DNA of 49,742 nucleotides from Flavobacterium sp. (lineage in GTDB: Bacteria; Bacteroidota; Bacteroidia; Flavobacteriales; Flavobacteriaceae). The position numbers were made by a program, and so were the translations under genes. The notes under the pieces were generated by a model. The model was not told the DNA's origin and searched no databases. It was given only the letters and a program-made list of their open reading frames with translations. The stretch spans positions 1 through 49,742 of the forward strand of contig JANXVF010000090.1 of assembly GCA_025351785.1 (NCBI GenBank), given 5' to 3'. Shown piece after piece: positions 39,810 through 48,401 of the stretch (position 1 is its first letter; each line of letters starts with the position of its first letter).

Positions 39810-39925
39810 GCGATATTGCGGGGTTTGGGTATTTATCTGAAAGTAAGTTTTTAAATCAATAATTTGTTTATATTTGTACAGGCTTGTTGCTAAATCGTCC
39901 GCAACATCGCAAAGCGCGCGAGACG
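39810..39925 (+). repeat. 115-bp direct repeat, copy 2 (downstream of the T9SS gene)
   Basis: Same orientation as copy 1, offset 836-837 bases. Retains the TATATTTG (39869-39876), the TTGCGG arm and the identical right end, but the outer part of the left arm seen in copy 1 (GGTTTTGC) is missing. No plus-strand gene follows. Confidence 0.9.
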
Positions 39926-39968
39926 CTACCTATAAAACTCTAATAGTATTAAAATCATTTTTTGAAAT

Positions 39969-40730
39969 TTATCTAGTATAAACAAGTTTAGTCGGAGAGC
40001 TCAAATTTGTATCAAACACATATCCTTCATAATTAAATCCTTTCAAATCATCAATTGTTTCGGCTTTTGTTTCTAAAATATATCGCACCATTAATCCTCT
40101 AGCCTTTTTAGCAAAAAAACTTATCATTTTTAATTTTCCATCTTTATAATCTTTAAATTCTGGAGTAATTACAGGAACTTTGAGTTTTTTTACATCGATA
40201 GCTTCAAAATATTCAGCACTTGCTAAATTGATAAACAACTCATCTTTTTCTAAAATTATATTTAATTCTTTGGTAATAACAGGTTTCCAAAAATCATATA
40301 AGTTTTTTTTTGTGCCAATTGGTAATTTAGTTCCCATTTCTAATCGGTAAGGTTGAATTAAATCTAGTGGTTTAAGCAAACCATACAACCCAGAAATTAT
40401 AAGTAGTTTGTCTTGCAAAACAGCAATTTTCTCATCAGTTAAAGAATATGAATCTAAGCCAACATATACTTCGCCATTAAAAGCATAGATAGCTTGGCGA
40501 GCATTTTCTGTTGAGATTTCTGCAACATTTCTAATTTGATTTCTATCCCAATTCAAATCGGCCAATTTATTTGATATGTCCATCATCTCCATTAATTGTT
40601 TTGGCTTTTTCTTTCTCAAAACTTTGTCAATAGCAAGAGATTGTTTTACAAAATTGTACTGAGTATGCAATTTTGTAGGCAACTGACTTTCAAAATCAAG
40701 AGATTTTGCTGGAGATATTACGATTTTCAT
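39969..40730 (-). CDS. yaaA: peroxide stress protein YaaA (DUF328/UPF0246)
   Basis: 253 residues, soluble. Starts MKIVISPAKSLDFES, the family hallmark, followed by KKKPKQLMEMMDISNKLADLN, IYAFNGEVYVGLD, LLIISGLYGLLKPLDLIQPYRLEMG and FFAKKARGLMVRYI. In E. coli YaaA is induced by peroxide and reduces intracellular free iron; the fold is a DNA-binding helix-hairpin-helix type. Nothing nearby adds to that. A minus-strand TATTTTTG (40749-40756) could be its -7 element. It faces the repeat copy 2, with 43 bases between. Confidence 0.94.
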   Translation of the reverse strand: MKIVISPAKSLDFESQLPTKLHTQYNFVKQSLAIDKVLRKKKPKQLMEMMDISNKLADLNWDRNQIRNVAEISTENARQAIYAFNGEVYVGLDSYSLTDEKIAVLQDKLLIISGLYGLLKPLDLIQPYRLEMGTKLPIGTKKNLYDFWKPVITKELNIILEKDELFINLASAEYFEAIDVKKLKVPVITPEFKDYKDGKLKMISFFAKKARGLMVRYILETKAETIDDLKGFNYEGYVFDTNLSSPTKLVYTR

Positions 40731-40863
40731 TATATAATTTTAATGATTCAAAAATACTATTAAGAAATGAAAAATCATGTAAGACAAAATTATTTGTTTC
40801 GATTTAAAAATAAATTAAATCAATATCAAAAACTTAACTTCTTTTATTTGCGTAATTCTTAGC

Positions 40864-41823
40864 ATGAAAACAAAATATTTACTTCCTCTAATTTTATTGA
40901 GTTCCTATTTTCTTATGGCTCAAAAAATTGAAAACACAGCCTCATTTAGAGACATAAAAGCAACTCGTTATTTTCGTTTTAATTATGATAACGATTATTT
41001 TGCAGGTACCGATCAAAATTATACGCAAGGATATAATTTTGAATTTGTGTCCCCAGTTTTCAGAAAAAACCCTCTCAACAATTTGTTTATTATCCCCAAA
41101 AAAAGCGAGACTAAATATGGAATTTCTATTGAACATATTGGTTTTACACCTGATAATATAAAAAGTGAAGAAATACAATATAACGATAGGCCTTTTGCAG
41201 CCTCAATTATGTTAAAAAGTTTTGGAATCTCGACTGATACTATCCAAAAATCTCGACTAGTATCTTCTATCAATTTAGGAATTATAGGTCCAGGAGCTTT
41301 TGGAAAAGAAATGCAAGTTGCTATTCATAAAGCCACTGGAAATACCATTCCCGGAGGTTGGCAAAATCAAATTAAAAATGATATCGTGTTGAATTATGAA
41401 CTAAACTATGAAAAACAATTAATAAGGTACAGCAATTTATTTTCATTAAATGCTAGTTCAAATGCAAAAATTGGTACCTTATATACCAATGCATCCTTAG
41501 GATTAAACGCAACAATCGGTATAATTAATAGTCCGTTTACAAGCATAAAAAACAAAAATAAATTTGAAATATACTTTTTTTCTCAAGCTTTTGTAAGCGC
41601 AATTGGTTATGATGCTACACTTCAAGGAGGTTTATTTAATAAAAAAAGTCCTTTGGTGATAAGTTCAAACTCCATCGAGCGGTTTACAGCTCAAAATCAT
41701 TATGGCTTTATTATGCAAACAAAAGCTATGTATTTTGAATATTATCAAACTTTGCAAACCCGAGAATACGAAATAGGAAAATCGTATAAATGGGGAGGAA
41801 TCAAAATTGGTTTCAAGTTCTAG
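40864..41823 (+). CDS. LpxR-like lipid A deacylase, outer membrane
   Basis: 319 residues with signal peptide MKTKYLLPLILLSSYFLMAQ. FNYDNDYFAGTDQNYTQG carries the Asn-Asp pair that in LpxR forms the active site, and MQVAIHKATGNTIPGGWQNQI contains the catalytic His region (VQNxxHxxxG..GW in known members). The alternating hydrophobic pattern with a final aromatic 'IGFKF' indicates a 12-strand outer-membrane barrel ending in Phe. Predicted to remove the 3'-acyloxyacyl group of lipid A. Activity on flavobacterial lipid A is not established. Confidence 0.85.
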   Translation: MKTKYLLPLILLSSYFLMAQKIENTASFRDIKATRYFRFNYDNDYFAGTDQNYTQGYNFEFVSPVFRKNPLNNLFIIPKKSETKYGISIEHIGFTPDNIKSEEIQYNDRPFAASIMLKSFGISTDTIQKSRLVSSINLGIIGPGAFGKEMQVAIHKATGNTIPGGWQNQIKNDIVLNYELNYEKQLIRYSNLFSLNASSNAKIGTLYTNASLGLNATIGIINSPFTSIKNKNKFEIYFFSQAFVSAIGYDATLQGGLFNKKSPLVISSNSIERFTAQNHYGFIMQTKAMYFEYYQTLQTREYEIGKSYKWGGIKIGFKF

Positions 41824-41921
41824 GGCAACTTTACAACAAAATTTTATCAACAAATAGCAATTGATAAATATGAAATGATAATTAAAATTTTACCTTTGAG
41901 TTTTCAAATAAAATTATAATT

Positions 41922-42467
41922 ATGGTTTATAAATTTAGAGTAATTCTTGATGCCGAAGAGGACATTTTTAGAGATATTGCTATACTTCAAGAGGATACTT
42001 TAGAAGATTTACACAATGCTATCGTAAATGCTTTTGGGTTTGATGGTATGGAAGTAGCCTCGTTTTATACCTGCGATGCAACATGGAATCAGGAAGATGA
42101 AATTCCAATGTTTGACGCTGGCGATGTTCCTGGCGAGAACAAAATCATGAGTGATTATAAGTTAGTAGATATTCTAAACACTGAAAACACCAAAATTATC
42201 TATGTATATGATTTTATCAATATGTGGACTTTTTTAGTAGAACTAGCCGCAGTTGAAGATGCAGTAGAAATAGATGTTATTTATCCGAATTTACTTTTCT
42301 CTCATGGCGAAATGCCAGCCGAAGCAATGGAAAAACATTTTCAATCTGATTTTGAAGAAGACGAAACCTATAACGAATTTGAAGATGATCTAGACCAAGA
42401 CGATTTAGACAGTTTTGGAACCGATGATAGTTTTGAAGATTTTGGATTTGAAGAAAATTGGAATTAG
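41922..42467 (+). CDS. plasmid pRiA4b ORF-3-like (IS1096 TnpR-type) domain protein
   Basis: 181 residues. MVYKFRVILDAEEDIFRDIAI, LEDLHNAIVNAFGFDGMEVASFY and YVYDFINMWTFLVEL are the blocks of the pRiA4b ORF-3-like domain. The last ~50 residues are highly acidic. Despite the family name this is not evidence of a plasmid or insertion sequence: such proteins are common single chromosomal genes in Bacteroidota. Function unknown. 49 bases upstream of the nucleoid-associated protein gene, probably co-transcribed. Confidence 0.85.
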   Translation: MVYKFRVILDAEEDIFRDIAILQEDTLEDLHNAIVNAFGFDGMEVASFYTCDATWNQEDEIPMFDAGDVPGENKIMSDYKLVDILNTENTKIIYVYDFINMWTFLVELAAVEDAVEIDVIYPNLLFSHGEMPAEAMEKHFQSDFEEDETYNEFEDDLDQDDLDSFGTDDSFEDFGFEENWN

Positions 42468-42516
42468 TTTCTTATAGAAAGTAAAAAAAAAATTACCTAA
42501 AATAATAAAATAATAA

Positions 42517-43575
42517 ATGATTAATTTATACAACACTCATATTGAGAGTTTATCAATACACCGAGTTGGAAATAAAAGTCGTAACGAAGCGATTTTTTTG
42601 TCAGAAAATCAATACTCGTTAAATAATGAAATGGCACCCTTGCTAAAGGAATATTTCTTTAAGTCGTTTCGTGAAAAAGAAGAAAACTATTATCAATTTG
42701 CTCACGAGGTAGATTTAGATTATAATGAGATGTTTAAAATGGCAACCGAAATTTTTGAAAATCCTTCAAATGTTCATGACATTTCTAAGCAAATCACCAA
42801 TCATTTGTTTGAGCAATCAAACCATCCACACATAAAAAACGGAGAAGTTTATGTTTCATATTTAACAAATGTATCTATTGACAACAATATTGTTGATGCC
42901 ATAGGGATTTTTAAAAGCGAATTGCGATCTGATTTTTTGCAGTTTGAGGAAAAAAATAGCAACCTCGATTTAATTCTACAAGAAGGTATAAATTTGAATC
43001 GGTTAGACAAAGGTTGTATTATTTTTAATTACAAAAAAGAAGAGGGTTATAAAATTTTGACTGTAGATAGTAATCGTTATGATGCACGCTATTGGTTAGA
43101 ACATTTTCTGGCCGTCGATGCATTTCAAGATGAAAATTTCATGACTAAAAAATATTTGAAATTTTGTCAAAGTTTTGCTAAAGATGTAGTTTTTCCAGCC
43201 GAAGATAAAAAGCAAGAAGTGATGTTTATGAACAGAGCTGTAAACCATTTTGCAAAAAATGATACTTTTGAGGAAACCAATTTTTTAAATGAAGTTTTAG
43301 ATAACCCAGATTTGATTCCTGAATTTAAAAACTATAAAGTTGATAAAGGAGAAAAATTTAGTATTGAAGATGTAACAACATTTCCTATAGCAAATGCTGC
43401 AGTTACAGATGCCAGAAAATCAATAAAAAATATAATAAATCTAGATACACATATCCAAATAAAACTTGATTTTATAAATCCAGAAAGTGCCGAAAAATAT
43501 GTTGAAAAAGGTTGGGACGAAGAAAAGCAAATGTATTATTATTTAGTTTATTTTAATAAAGAGAATAAAAGTTAA
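42517..43575 (+). CDS. nucleoid-associated protein (NdpA/YejK family)
   Basis: 352 residues, cytoplasmic. It starts IESLSIHRVGNKSRNE and has HISKQ-type blocks KQITNHLFEQSNHPHIKNGEVYVSYLTNV, the central GIFKSE...DFLQF, LNRLDKGCIIFNYKKEEGYKILTVD and ARYWLEHFLAVDAFQDENFMTKKYLKFCQSF, all matching the 37-kDa nucleoid-associated family. These bind the nucleoid in E. coli; role here inferred. Followed by a clear intrinsic terminator. Confidence 0.9.
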   Translation: MINLYNTHIESLSIHRVGNKSRNEAIFLSENQYSLNNEMAPLLKEYFFKSFREKEENYYQFAHEVDLDYNEMFKMATEIFENPSNVHDISKQITNHLFEQSNHPHIKNGEVYVSYLTNVSIDNNIVDAIGIFKSELRSDFLQFEEKNSNLDLILQEGINLNRLDKGCIIFNYKKEEGYKILTVDSNRYDARYWLEHFLAVDAFQDENFMTKKYLKFCQSFAKDVVFPAEDKKQEVMFMNRAVNHFAKNDTFEETNFLNEVLDNPDLIPEFKNYKVDKGEKFSIEDVTTFPIANAAVTDARKSIKNIINLDTHIQIKLDFINPESAEKYVEKGWDEEKQMYYYLVYFNKENKS

Positions 43576-43590
43576 CAAATAAATAAATCT

Positions 43591-43625
43591 AAATCTTTGT
43601 CAAAACTGGCAAAGATTTTTTATTT
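43591..43625 (+). terminator. intrinsic terminator after the nucleoid-associated protein gene
   Basis: AAATCTTTGTC (43591-43601) pairs with GGCAAAGATTT (43608-43618), one G-U, loop of six bases, followed by a T-rich stretch. Confidence 0.85.
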
Positions 43626-43669
43626 AAATTAGCCATTTAAATTCAAATTCATCCCAAAAAAGAAATCCT

Positions 43670-43677
43670 TACCTTTG
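43670..43677 (+). promoter_or_regulatory. candidate -7 promoter element of the DEAD-box gene
   Basis: TACCTTTG matches TAnnTTTG and lies 14 bases before the ATG at 43692; no TTG at the -33 spacing. Confidence 0.5.
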
Positions 43678-43691
43678 CATAAAAATAAGCA

Positions 43692-45038
43692 ATGAGCACT
43701 TTTGAGCAATTCAATCTACCAAAATCTTTACAAAAAGCAATTGATACTATTGGACTGAAAACCCCTACTCCAATTCAGGAAAAATCGTTTTCACCAATTA
43801 TGTCTGGTCGTGATGTTATGGGAATTGCACAAACAGGAACAGGAAAAACTCTTGCCTATTTACTTCCTTTGCTTAAACAATGGAAATTTGTCTCAACAGA
43901 TACCCCAAGAATTGTAATTTTAGTTCCTACCCGTGAACTTGTTGTTCAGATTGTAGATGTTATTGAAAGTTTAACTCAGTTTATGTCTGTAAGAACATTA
44001 GGAATTTATGGTGGTGTAAATATAAATACCCAAAAAAAAGCTGTTTATGCCGGTATTGATATTTTAGTAGGAACTCCAGGTAGAACAATGGATTTAGCAC
44101 TAGATAACGTTATCAGATTTGATTCTTTACAAAAATTGGTAATTGATGAGTTTGATGAAATATTAAATTTAGGTTTTCGTTTTCAGGTTACCTCGTTATT
44201 AACCATGATGAAAAACAAACGACAAAATATTTTGTTTTCGGCTACTATGACTGACGATGTTGATGCTTTGCTCGATGAATATTTCGAACTTCCCGAAGAA
44301 ATAACTTTAGCCCCATCAGGAACTCCACTAGAAAAAATAAAGCAATTTGGGTATGCCGTTCCTAATTTTTTGACTAAAATAAATTTACTGAATCACATTA
44401 TTACAACTGATGATACAACTGCGCGAGTTTTGATTTTTGCGAATAATAAAAAAACAGTCGATTTGATTGCAAATAGTATCGAGGAAATTTATAGAGAACA
44501 GTTTGGTATAATACACTCAAATAAATCGCAAAACTACCGATTAAATACCATGGCATCTTTTCAGGCTGGCGAATTGAGAGGAATTATTACTACAGATGTT
44601 ATGGCTCGTGGACTTGATATTTCTGATGTTTCGCATGTTATAAATTTTGAATTTACTGAAATTCCAGAGCAATATATACATAGAATAGGTCGAACAGGTA
44701 GAGCTGACAAACCTGGAATCGCAATCAGTTTTATTTCGCCAAATGAAGAAGATATTCAGGTTCAAGCAGAAATATTAATGGATAAAGAAATTGAGTTTTT
44801 AGATTTTCCATCGTCAGTTGTTCAAGAAGTTAGACTATTAGAATTTGAGAAAGATAAAAAGAAAGTAAAGCAACTAATGAAACGTGTCAAAAAAGATGGT
44901 GGCGAAGCGTTTCAAGAAAAGTCAAAGAAAAATCAGAAAGTTAATCTTGGTGGACCTGCAAAAACAAAACCCCGAAAAACTGCTTCAAGAAACCGAGGTG
45001 TAGAGCGCACTCGAGATGCCAAAAAAAAGAAAAAATAA
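43692..45038 (+). CDS. DEAD-box RNA helicase with DEFD variant of motif II
   Basis: 448 residues. Q motif FNLPKSLQKAI...TPTPIQ (7-28), motif I AQTGTGKT (46-53), Ia PTREL (79-83), GG and TPGR (128-131), motif II reads DEFD (152-155) instead of DEAD, motif III SAT (183-185), and HRIGRTGR in the C-terminal lobe. A basic Lys/Arg tail of ~60 residues probably binds RNA. It fits the RhlE/CsdA-like group acting in ribosome assembly or RNA turnover, especially in the cold. The Glu-Asp pair needed for ATP hydrolysis is preserved in DEFD. Ends in convergence with coaD. Confidence 0.93.
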   Translation: MSTFEQFNLPKSLQKAIDTIGLKTPTPIQEKSFSPIMSGRDVMGIAQTGTGKTLAYLLPLLKQWKFVSTDTPRIVILVPTRELVVQIVDVIESLTQFMSVRTLGIYGGVNINTQKKAVYAGIDILVGTPGRTMDLALDNVIRFDSLQKLVIDEFDEILNLGFRFQVTSLLTMMKNKRQNILFSATMTDDVDALLDEYFELPEEITLAPSGTPLEKIKQFGYAVPNFLTKINLLNHIITTDDTTARVLIFANNKKTVDLIANSIEEIYREQFGIIHSNKSQNYRLNTMASFQAGELRGIITTDVMARGLDISDVSHVINFEFTEIPEQYIHRIGRTGRADKPGIAISFISPNEEDIQVQAEILMDKEIEFLDFPSSVVQEVRLLEFEKDKKKVKQLMKRVKKDGGEAFQEKSKKNQKVNLGGPAKTKPRKTASRNRGVERTRDAKKKKK

Positions 45039-45045
45039 TTTAAAA

Positions 45046-45504
45046 TTATTTGCTAACCCTTACCGAATCTGGAACTAACATTTGATATTCGCCTCCATTT
45101 CTAATTACATCTCTTACAATACTCGAGGAAATATAGGACGTTTTAGCCGCAGTTAAAAGAAATATAGTTTCGATTTTTGAGAGTCTTCTATTAGTGTGGG
45201 CAATGGCTTTTTCAAATTCAAAATCGGCAGGGTTTCGTAATCCTCGCAAAATAAATTGTGCTTTTTCTTTTTTGCACAACTCAATAGTCAAACCTTCGTA
45301 GCTTATTACTTTAACATTTGGTTCGTCAGCAAAAGCATTTTCTATAAATTGGATTCTTTCTTCTAACGAAAACATGTATTTTTTCTCGGCGTTAACTCCT
45401 ATTGCCACAATTATTTCATCAAATAATGTAATACTTCTTTTTATAATATCATAATGTCCCAACGTTATAGGGTCAAACGAACCAGGGAAAATTGCTTTTT
45501 TCAT
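45046..45504 (-). CDS. coaD: phosphopantetheine adenylyltransferase
   Basis: 152 residues, the standard length. MKKAIFPGSFDPITLGHYDII (H18 of the T/HxGH nucleotidylyltransferase motif), the KKYMFSLEERI loop, LRGLRNPADFEFE and the C-terminal SSSIVRDVI signature. Joins 4'-phosphopantetheine and ATP to give dephospho-CoA, the penultimate step of CoA synthesis. It follows ddl with an 11-base gap, so they likely form one ddl-coaD transcript. Confidence 0.97.
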   Translation of the reverse strand: MKKAIFPGSFDPITLGHYDIIKRSITLFDEIIVAIGVNAEKKYMFSLEERIQFIENAFADEPNVKVISYEGLTIELCKKEKAQFILRGLRNPADFEFEKAIAHTNRRLSKIETIFLLTAAKTSYISSSIVRDVIRNGGEYQMLVPDSVRVSK

Positions 45505-45515
45505 ATTTTAAATAA

Positions 45516-46508
45516 TTATTTCATTTTATCCCAAATAGGTTTTCGCTTTAATGCTTGCTCAATCTCATTATCTAGCAAATCACTCATTTCTATTTTGGCA
45601 AATCGTGCTTGTTGCGGAAAAATACTTTGTGGCGACAAACCCGGATTAGTATTTATTTCAATAAAATGAGGAATATCATTCATGATTATAAAATCGGTTC
45701 TAGAGAAACCAGACATTCCCAATGTTTCGTAAACTTTTATTGCTGTTTCAATAACTTTATTTTCTATTTGTTTCGAAATTCTGGCAGGCGTAATTTCTTC
45801 TGATTTTCCTAAATACTTGGCTTCATAATCAAAAAATTCATTTTGAGTTAAAATTTCAGTAATGCCTAAAACTTTTGTTTCTCCTTTATATTTTAAAACT
45901 CCAACAGAAACCTCAATGCCATTCAAATATGATTCAATTAAAATATCATGATCCTCAGCAAAAGCAAACTCTAAAGCTTTATCAAGATCATCTAAGGTAG
46001 AAACCATTGAAACTCCTAGTGAACTCCCAGATTGATTTGGTTTAACAAAAAAAGGCAACCCCAATTGGGCTTTAATTTCTGCTCCCGTAAAGCTATCGCC
46101 TTTTGAAAGATAAATTGATTTTGCCATAGGAATTTCAAATTTTGACAGGACTGAAAGTGTATCTCGTTTATTAAAAGTTAATCCTGACTGATAAAAATTG
46201 CAACCAGTGTATGGAATATCTAATAACTCCCAGTAGGCTTGTAAATGACCGTCTTCGCCCGGAGTGCCGTGAACTGTGTTAATAACAACATCAAATTTTG
46301 CAGTTATCCCTTGATTAATAAATGAAAAATCTGCTTTATTTATCAAAAATTTATCGCCTTTAACTATACAGTACCATTCTGATTTTAGAATATGAACTTC
46401 AAAAGAAGTATATTTCTTTTTGTTAATTTCGTTTAGAATAAGCTGTCCACTTCGCAACGAAATGACTGATTCGTCAGAATATCCTCCCATAACTACCGCT
46501 ACATTCAT
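45516..46508 (-). CDS. ddl: D-alanine--D-alanine ligase
   Basis: 330 residues, ATP-grasp ligase. VVMGGYSDESVISLRSG (N-terminal His/Ser-type loop), INTVHGTPGEDGHLQA, FFVKPNQSGSSLGVS, ILIESYLNGIEVSVGVL, and FIEINTNPGLSPQSIFPQQA with the metal-binding Glu/Asn. Makes the D-Ala-D-Ala dipeptide for peptidoglycan. Divergent from the PASTA-domain gene. A minus-strand TATTTTTG (46533-46540) is a candidate -7 element. Confidence 0.96.
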   Translation of the reverse strand: MNVAVVMGGYSDESVISLRSGQLILNEINKKKYTSFEVHILKSEWYCIVKGDKFLINKADFSFINQGITAKFDVVINTVHGTPGEDGHLQAYWELLDIPYTGCNFYQSGLTFNKRDTLSVLSKFEIPMAKSIYLSKGDSFTGAEIKAQLGLPFFVKPNQSGSSLGVSMVSTLDDLDKALEFAFAEDHDILIESYLNGIEVSVGVLKYKGETKVLGITEILTQNEFFDYEAKYLGKSEEITPARISKQIENKVIETAIKVYETLGMSGFSRTDFIIMNDIPHFIEINTNPGLSPQSIFPQQARFAKIEMSDLLDNEIEQALKRKPIWDKMK

Positions 46509-46565
46509 TGCTGTTTTATTTTAAATACTACACAAAAATAGCATAATTGTTGATACTAAAAATTA

Positions 46566-46573
46566 TATCTTTG
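46566..46573 (+). promoter_or_regulatory. candidate -7 promoter element of the PASTA gene
   Basis: TATCTTTG fits TAnnTTTG; TTG at 46547-46549 lies 16 bases upstream. The predicted transcript would begin after the upstream in-frame start at 46573, supporting the ATG at 46591. Confidence 0.5.
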
Positions 46574-46590
46574 TGATAAATATAAATTAT

Positions 46591-47220
46591 ATGAGTTTAC
46601 GAAATTATCTTTCAAGTCGTGTTTTTGTCGCACAAATATTATCGGCAATTGCAATAGTTGCTGTGATTACTTATTTGTTTTTTCATTGGATAACTTTTAT
46701 AACACATCATGGCGAAGAAATTACAGTTCCAAACTTGGCAAAACTCACTCCAGAGCAAATCGAAAGTAAACTTGACGAACTCAATTTAAATTATGAAATT
46801 ATAGATACGGTAGATTATAATAAAGATTTTCCGAAGCTAACGGCAGTTCAGCAAGAGCCTACGGCAGGATCGAAAGTAAAAGGAGGACGAACTATATATA
46901 TAAAGCTGAATGCATCGACTTTTAAAATGGTTGCGGTTCCTGATTTGATTGAGAAAACTTTTCGTCAAGCAGTACCTACTTTAAAAGCCGTAGGATTAGT
47001 ACTTGGCGATACAACTTACGTTCCCTATTTAGGAAAAGACATGGTAATGCGCATGTTGATAAACGGAAAACCCATAAAACCTGGAACTAAAATTTTAAAA
47101 GCTTCAAGAATAGACTTAGTTTTAGGTGACGGAAAAGTAGTTTTTGATGAAACCGAAGTAGATTCGTTAGCACAGGAACAAAGCAAAAAGATTTTAGATA
47201 CCATCCCAAATGAGCAATAA
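46591..47220 (+). CDS. PASTA domain-containing membrane protein
   Basis: 209 residues from the ATG at 46591. One membrane anchor (about 12-34: VAQILSAIAIVAVITYLFFHW), then extracytoplasmic PASTA repeats: EITVPNLAKLTPEQIESKLDEL...VQQEPTAGSKVKGGRTIYIKL and VAVPDLIEKTFRQAVPTLKAVGLVLG, plus a third partial unit. PASTA domains bind muropeptides or D-Ala-D-Ala-bearing peptidoglycan pieces. No kinase domain is attached, unlike PknB/PASTA kinases. The neighbour ddl suggests a cell-wall role. Its last 11 bases overlap the rluD-type gene. Confidence 0.92.
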   Translation: MSLRNYLSSRVFVAQILSAIAIVAVITYLFFHWITFITHHGEEITVPNLAKLTPEQIESKLDELNLNYEIIDTVDYNKDFPKLTAVQQEPTAGSKVKGGRTIYIKLNASTFKMVAVPDLIEKTFRQAVPTLKAVGLVLGDTTYVPYLGKDMVMRMLINGKPIKPGTKILKASRIDLVLGDGKVVFDETEVDSLAQEQSKKILDTIPNEQ

Positions 47221-48250
47221 TATTGACCAACCTGTATTAGACGACGATTTATTTGAACATTTTAAGGTTGAAGTTCCTAAGGGTCAGGCGCTGTTAAGAA
47301 TTGATAAATTTTTGATGGGATTTATTCAAAATGCCACTCGAAATAAAATACAAACTGCGGCTTCAAATGGTGATATTTATGTAAATGACATCGCAGTAAA
47401 ATCAAATTATAGAGTAAAGCCATTTGATATTGTTCAAATTATGCTGACTCATCCTCCATATGAAAATACAATTCTGCCAGAAAATATTCCGTTAGATATT
47501 GTTTATGAAGATGATGCACTTTTAGTTATTAACAAGCCACCCAATTTTGTTGTGCATCCCGGTCACGGAAATTATACAGGAACTCTAGTTAATGCACTTG
47601 CTTATCATTTTGAAAATTTACCTATGAATAGTTCTGAAAGACCAGGATTAGTGCATAGAATTGATAAAGATACTTCGGGACTTTTGGTTGTAGCAAAAAC
47701 CGAAAGTGCAATGACACATTTAGCCAAACAATTTGAAGCTAAAACTACTGAGAGAGAATATGTTGCATTGGTTTGGGGCAATGTAAAACAAGACGAGGGA
47801 ACCATTGAAGGAAATATTGCCCGACACGTGAAAGAACGCATGCAAATGGCTGTTTTTGCTGATCCAGAAATTGGTAAACCCGCAATAACGCATTATAAGG
47901 TTATCGAACGACTGGGGTATGTAACTTTAATTTCGTGCAAACTCGAAACAGGAAGAACGCATCAAATAAGGGTTCACCTCAAACATATAGGTCATACAAT
48001 TTTTAACGATGAACGATATGGTGGCAATTTAATTTTGAAAGGAACCACGTTTACAAAATATAAACAATTTATTGATAATTGTTTCAAAACTTTGCCACGA
48101 CAAGCCCTGCATGCAAAAACACTCGGATTTATCCATCCTGTTACAAATGATTTTATGCGATTTGATACAGAACTCCCAACAGACTTTGCCGATTGTATCG
48201 ATAAGTGGCATACCTATTCAAAATCGCATGAGGTTGAAGATTTTATTTAA
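47210..48250 (+). CDS. rluD: RluA/RluD family rRNA pseudouridine synthase
   Basis: 346 residues. An N-terminal S4 RNA-binding domain (RIDKFLMGFIQNATRNKIQTAASNGDIYVN) is followed by the catalytic domain with PLDIVYEDDALLVINKPPNFVVHPG, the HRIDKDTSGLLVVAKT motif with the catalytic Asp, and LETGRTHQIRVHLKHIGHTIFND. Converts uridine in 23S rRNA (positions 1911/1915/1917 for RluD) to pseudouridine. The S4-containing form and length favour RluD-type over RluA. Overlaps the PASTA gene by 11 bases. Confidence 0.93.
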   Translation: MSNNIDQPVLDDDLFEHFKVEVPKGQALLRIDKFLMGFIQNATRNKIQTAASNGDIYVNDIAVKSNYRVKPFDIVQIMLTHPPYENTILPENIPLDIVYEDDALLVINKPPNFVVHPGHGNYTGTLVNALAYHFENLPMNSSERPGLVHRIDKDTSGLLVVAKTESAMTHLAKQFEAKTTEREYVALVWGNVKQDEGTIEGNIARHVKERMQMAVFADPEIGKPAITHYKVIERLGYVTLISCKLETGRTHQIRVHLKHIGHTIFNDERYGGNLILKGTTFTKYKQFIDNCFKTLPRQALHAKTLGFIHPVTNDFMRFDTELPTDFADCIDKWHTYSKSHEVEDFI

Positions 48251-48370
48251 TCATCTATTTAAAATCACAAAAAAAATTAGTTGCAATTTGATATTTAATC
48301 TTATAAATCTTGACAAATAATATTGTTCAAAATATTGAAATCATGTAACAATAACGTGTATCAATAAGTA

Positions 48371-48378
48371 TATATTTG
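48371..48378 (+). promoter_or_regulatory. candidate -7 promoter element of the barrel protein gene
   Basis: TATATTTG matches TAnnTTTG, 23 bases before the ATG at 48402; no properly spaced TTG. Confidence 0.5.
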
Positions 48379-48401
48379 CCCTAAATTTTCGGTATTATAT
48401 T

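Noticed and set aside
39791..39810. Terminator after the T9SS type A gene
   Set aside because: The GGC-ATCT-GCC mini-hairpin has a three-base stem and no following T run.
41922..42467. Insertion sequence or plasmid remnant suggested by the family name
   Set aside because: No transposase, terminal repeats or target duplication; the domain is common as an ordinary chromosomal gene.
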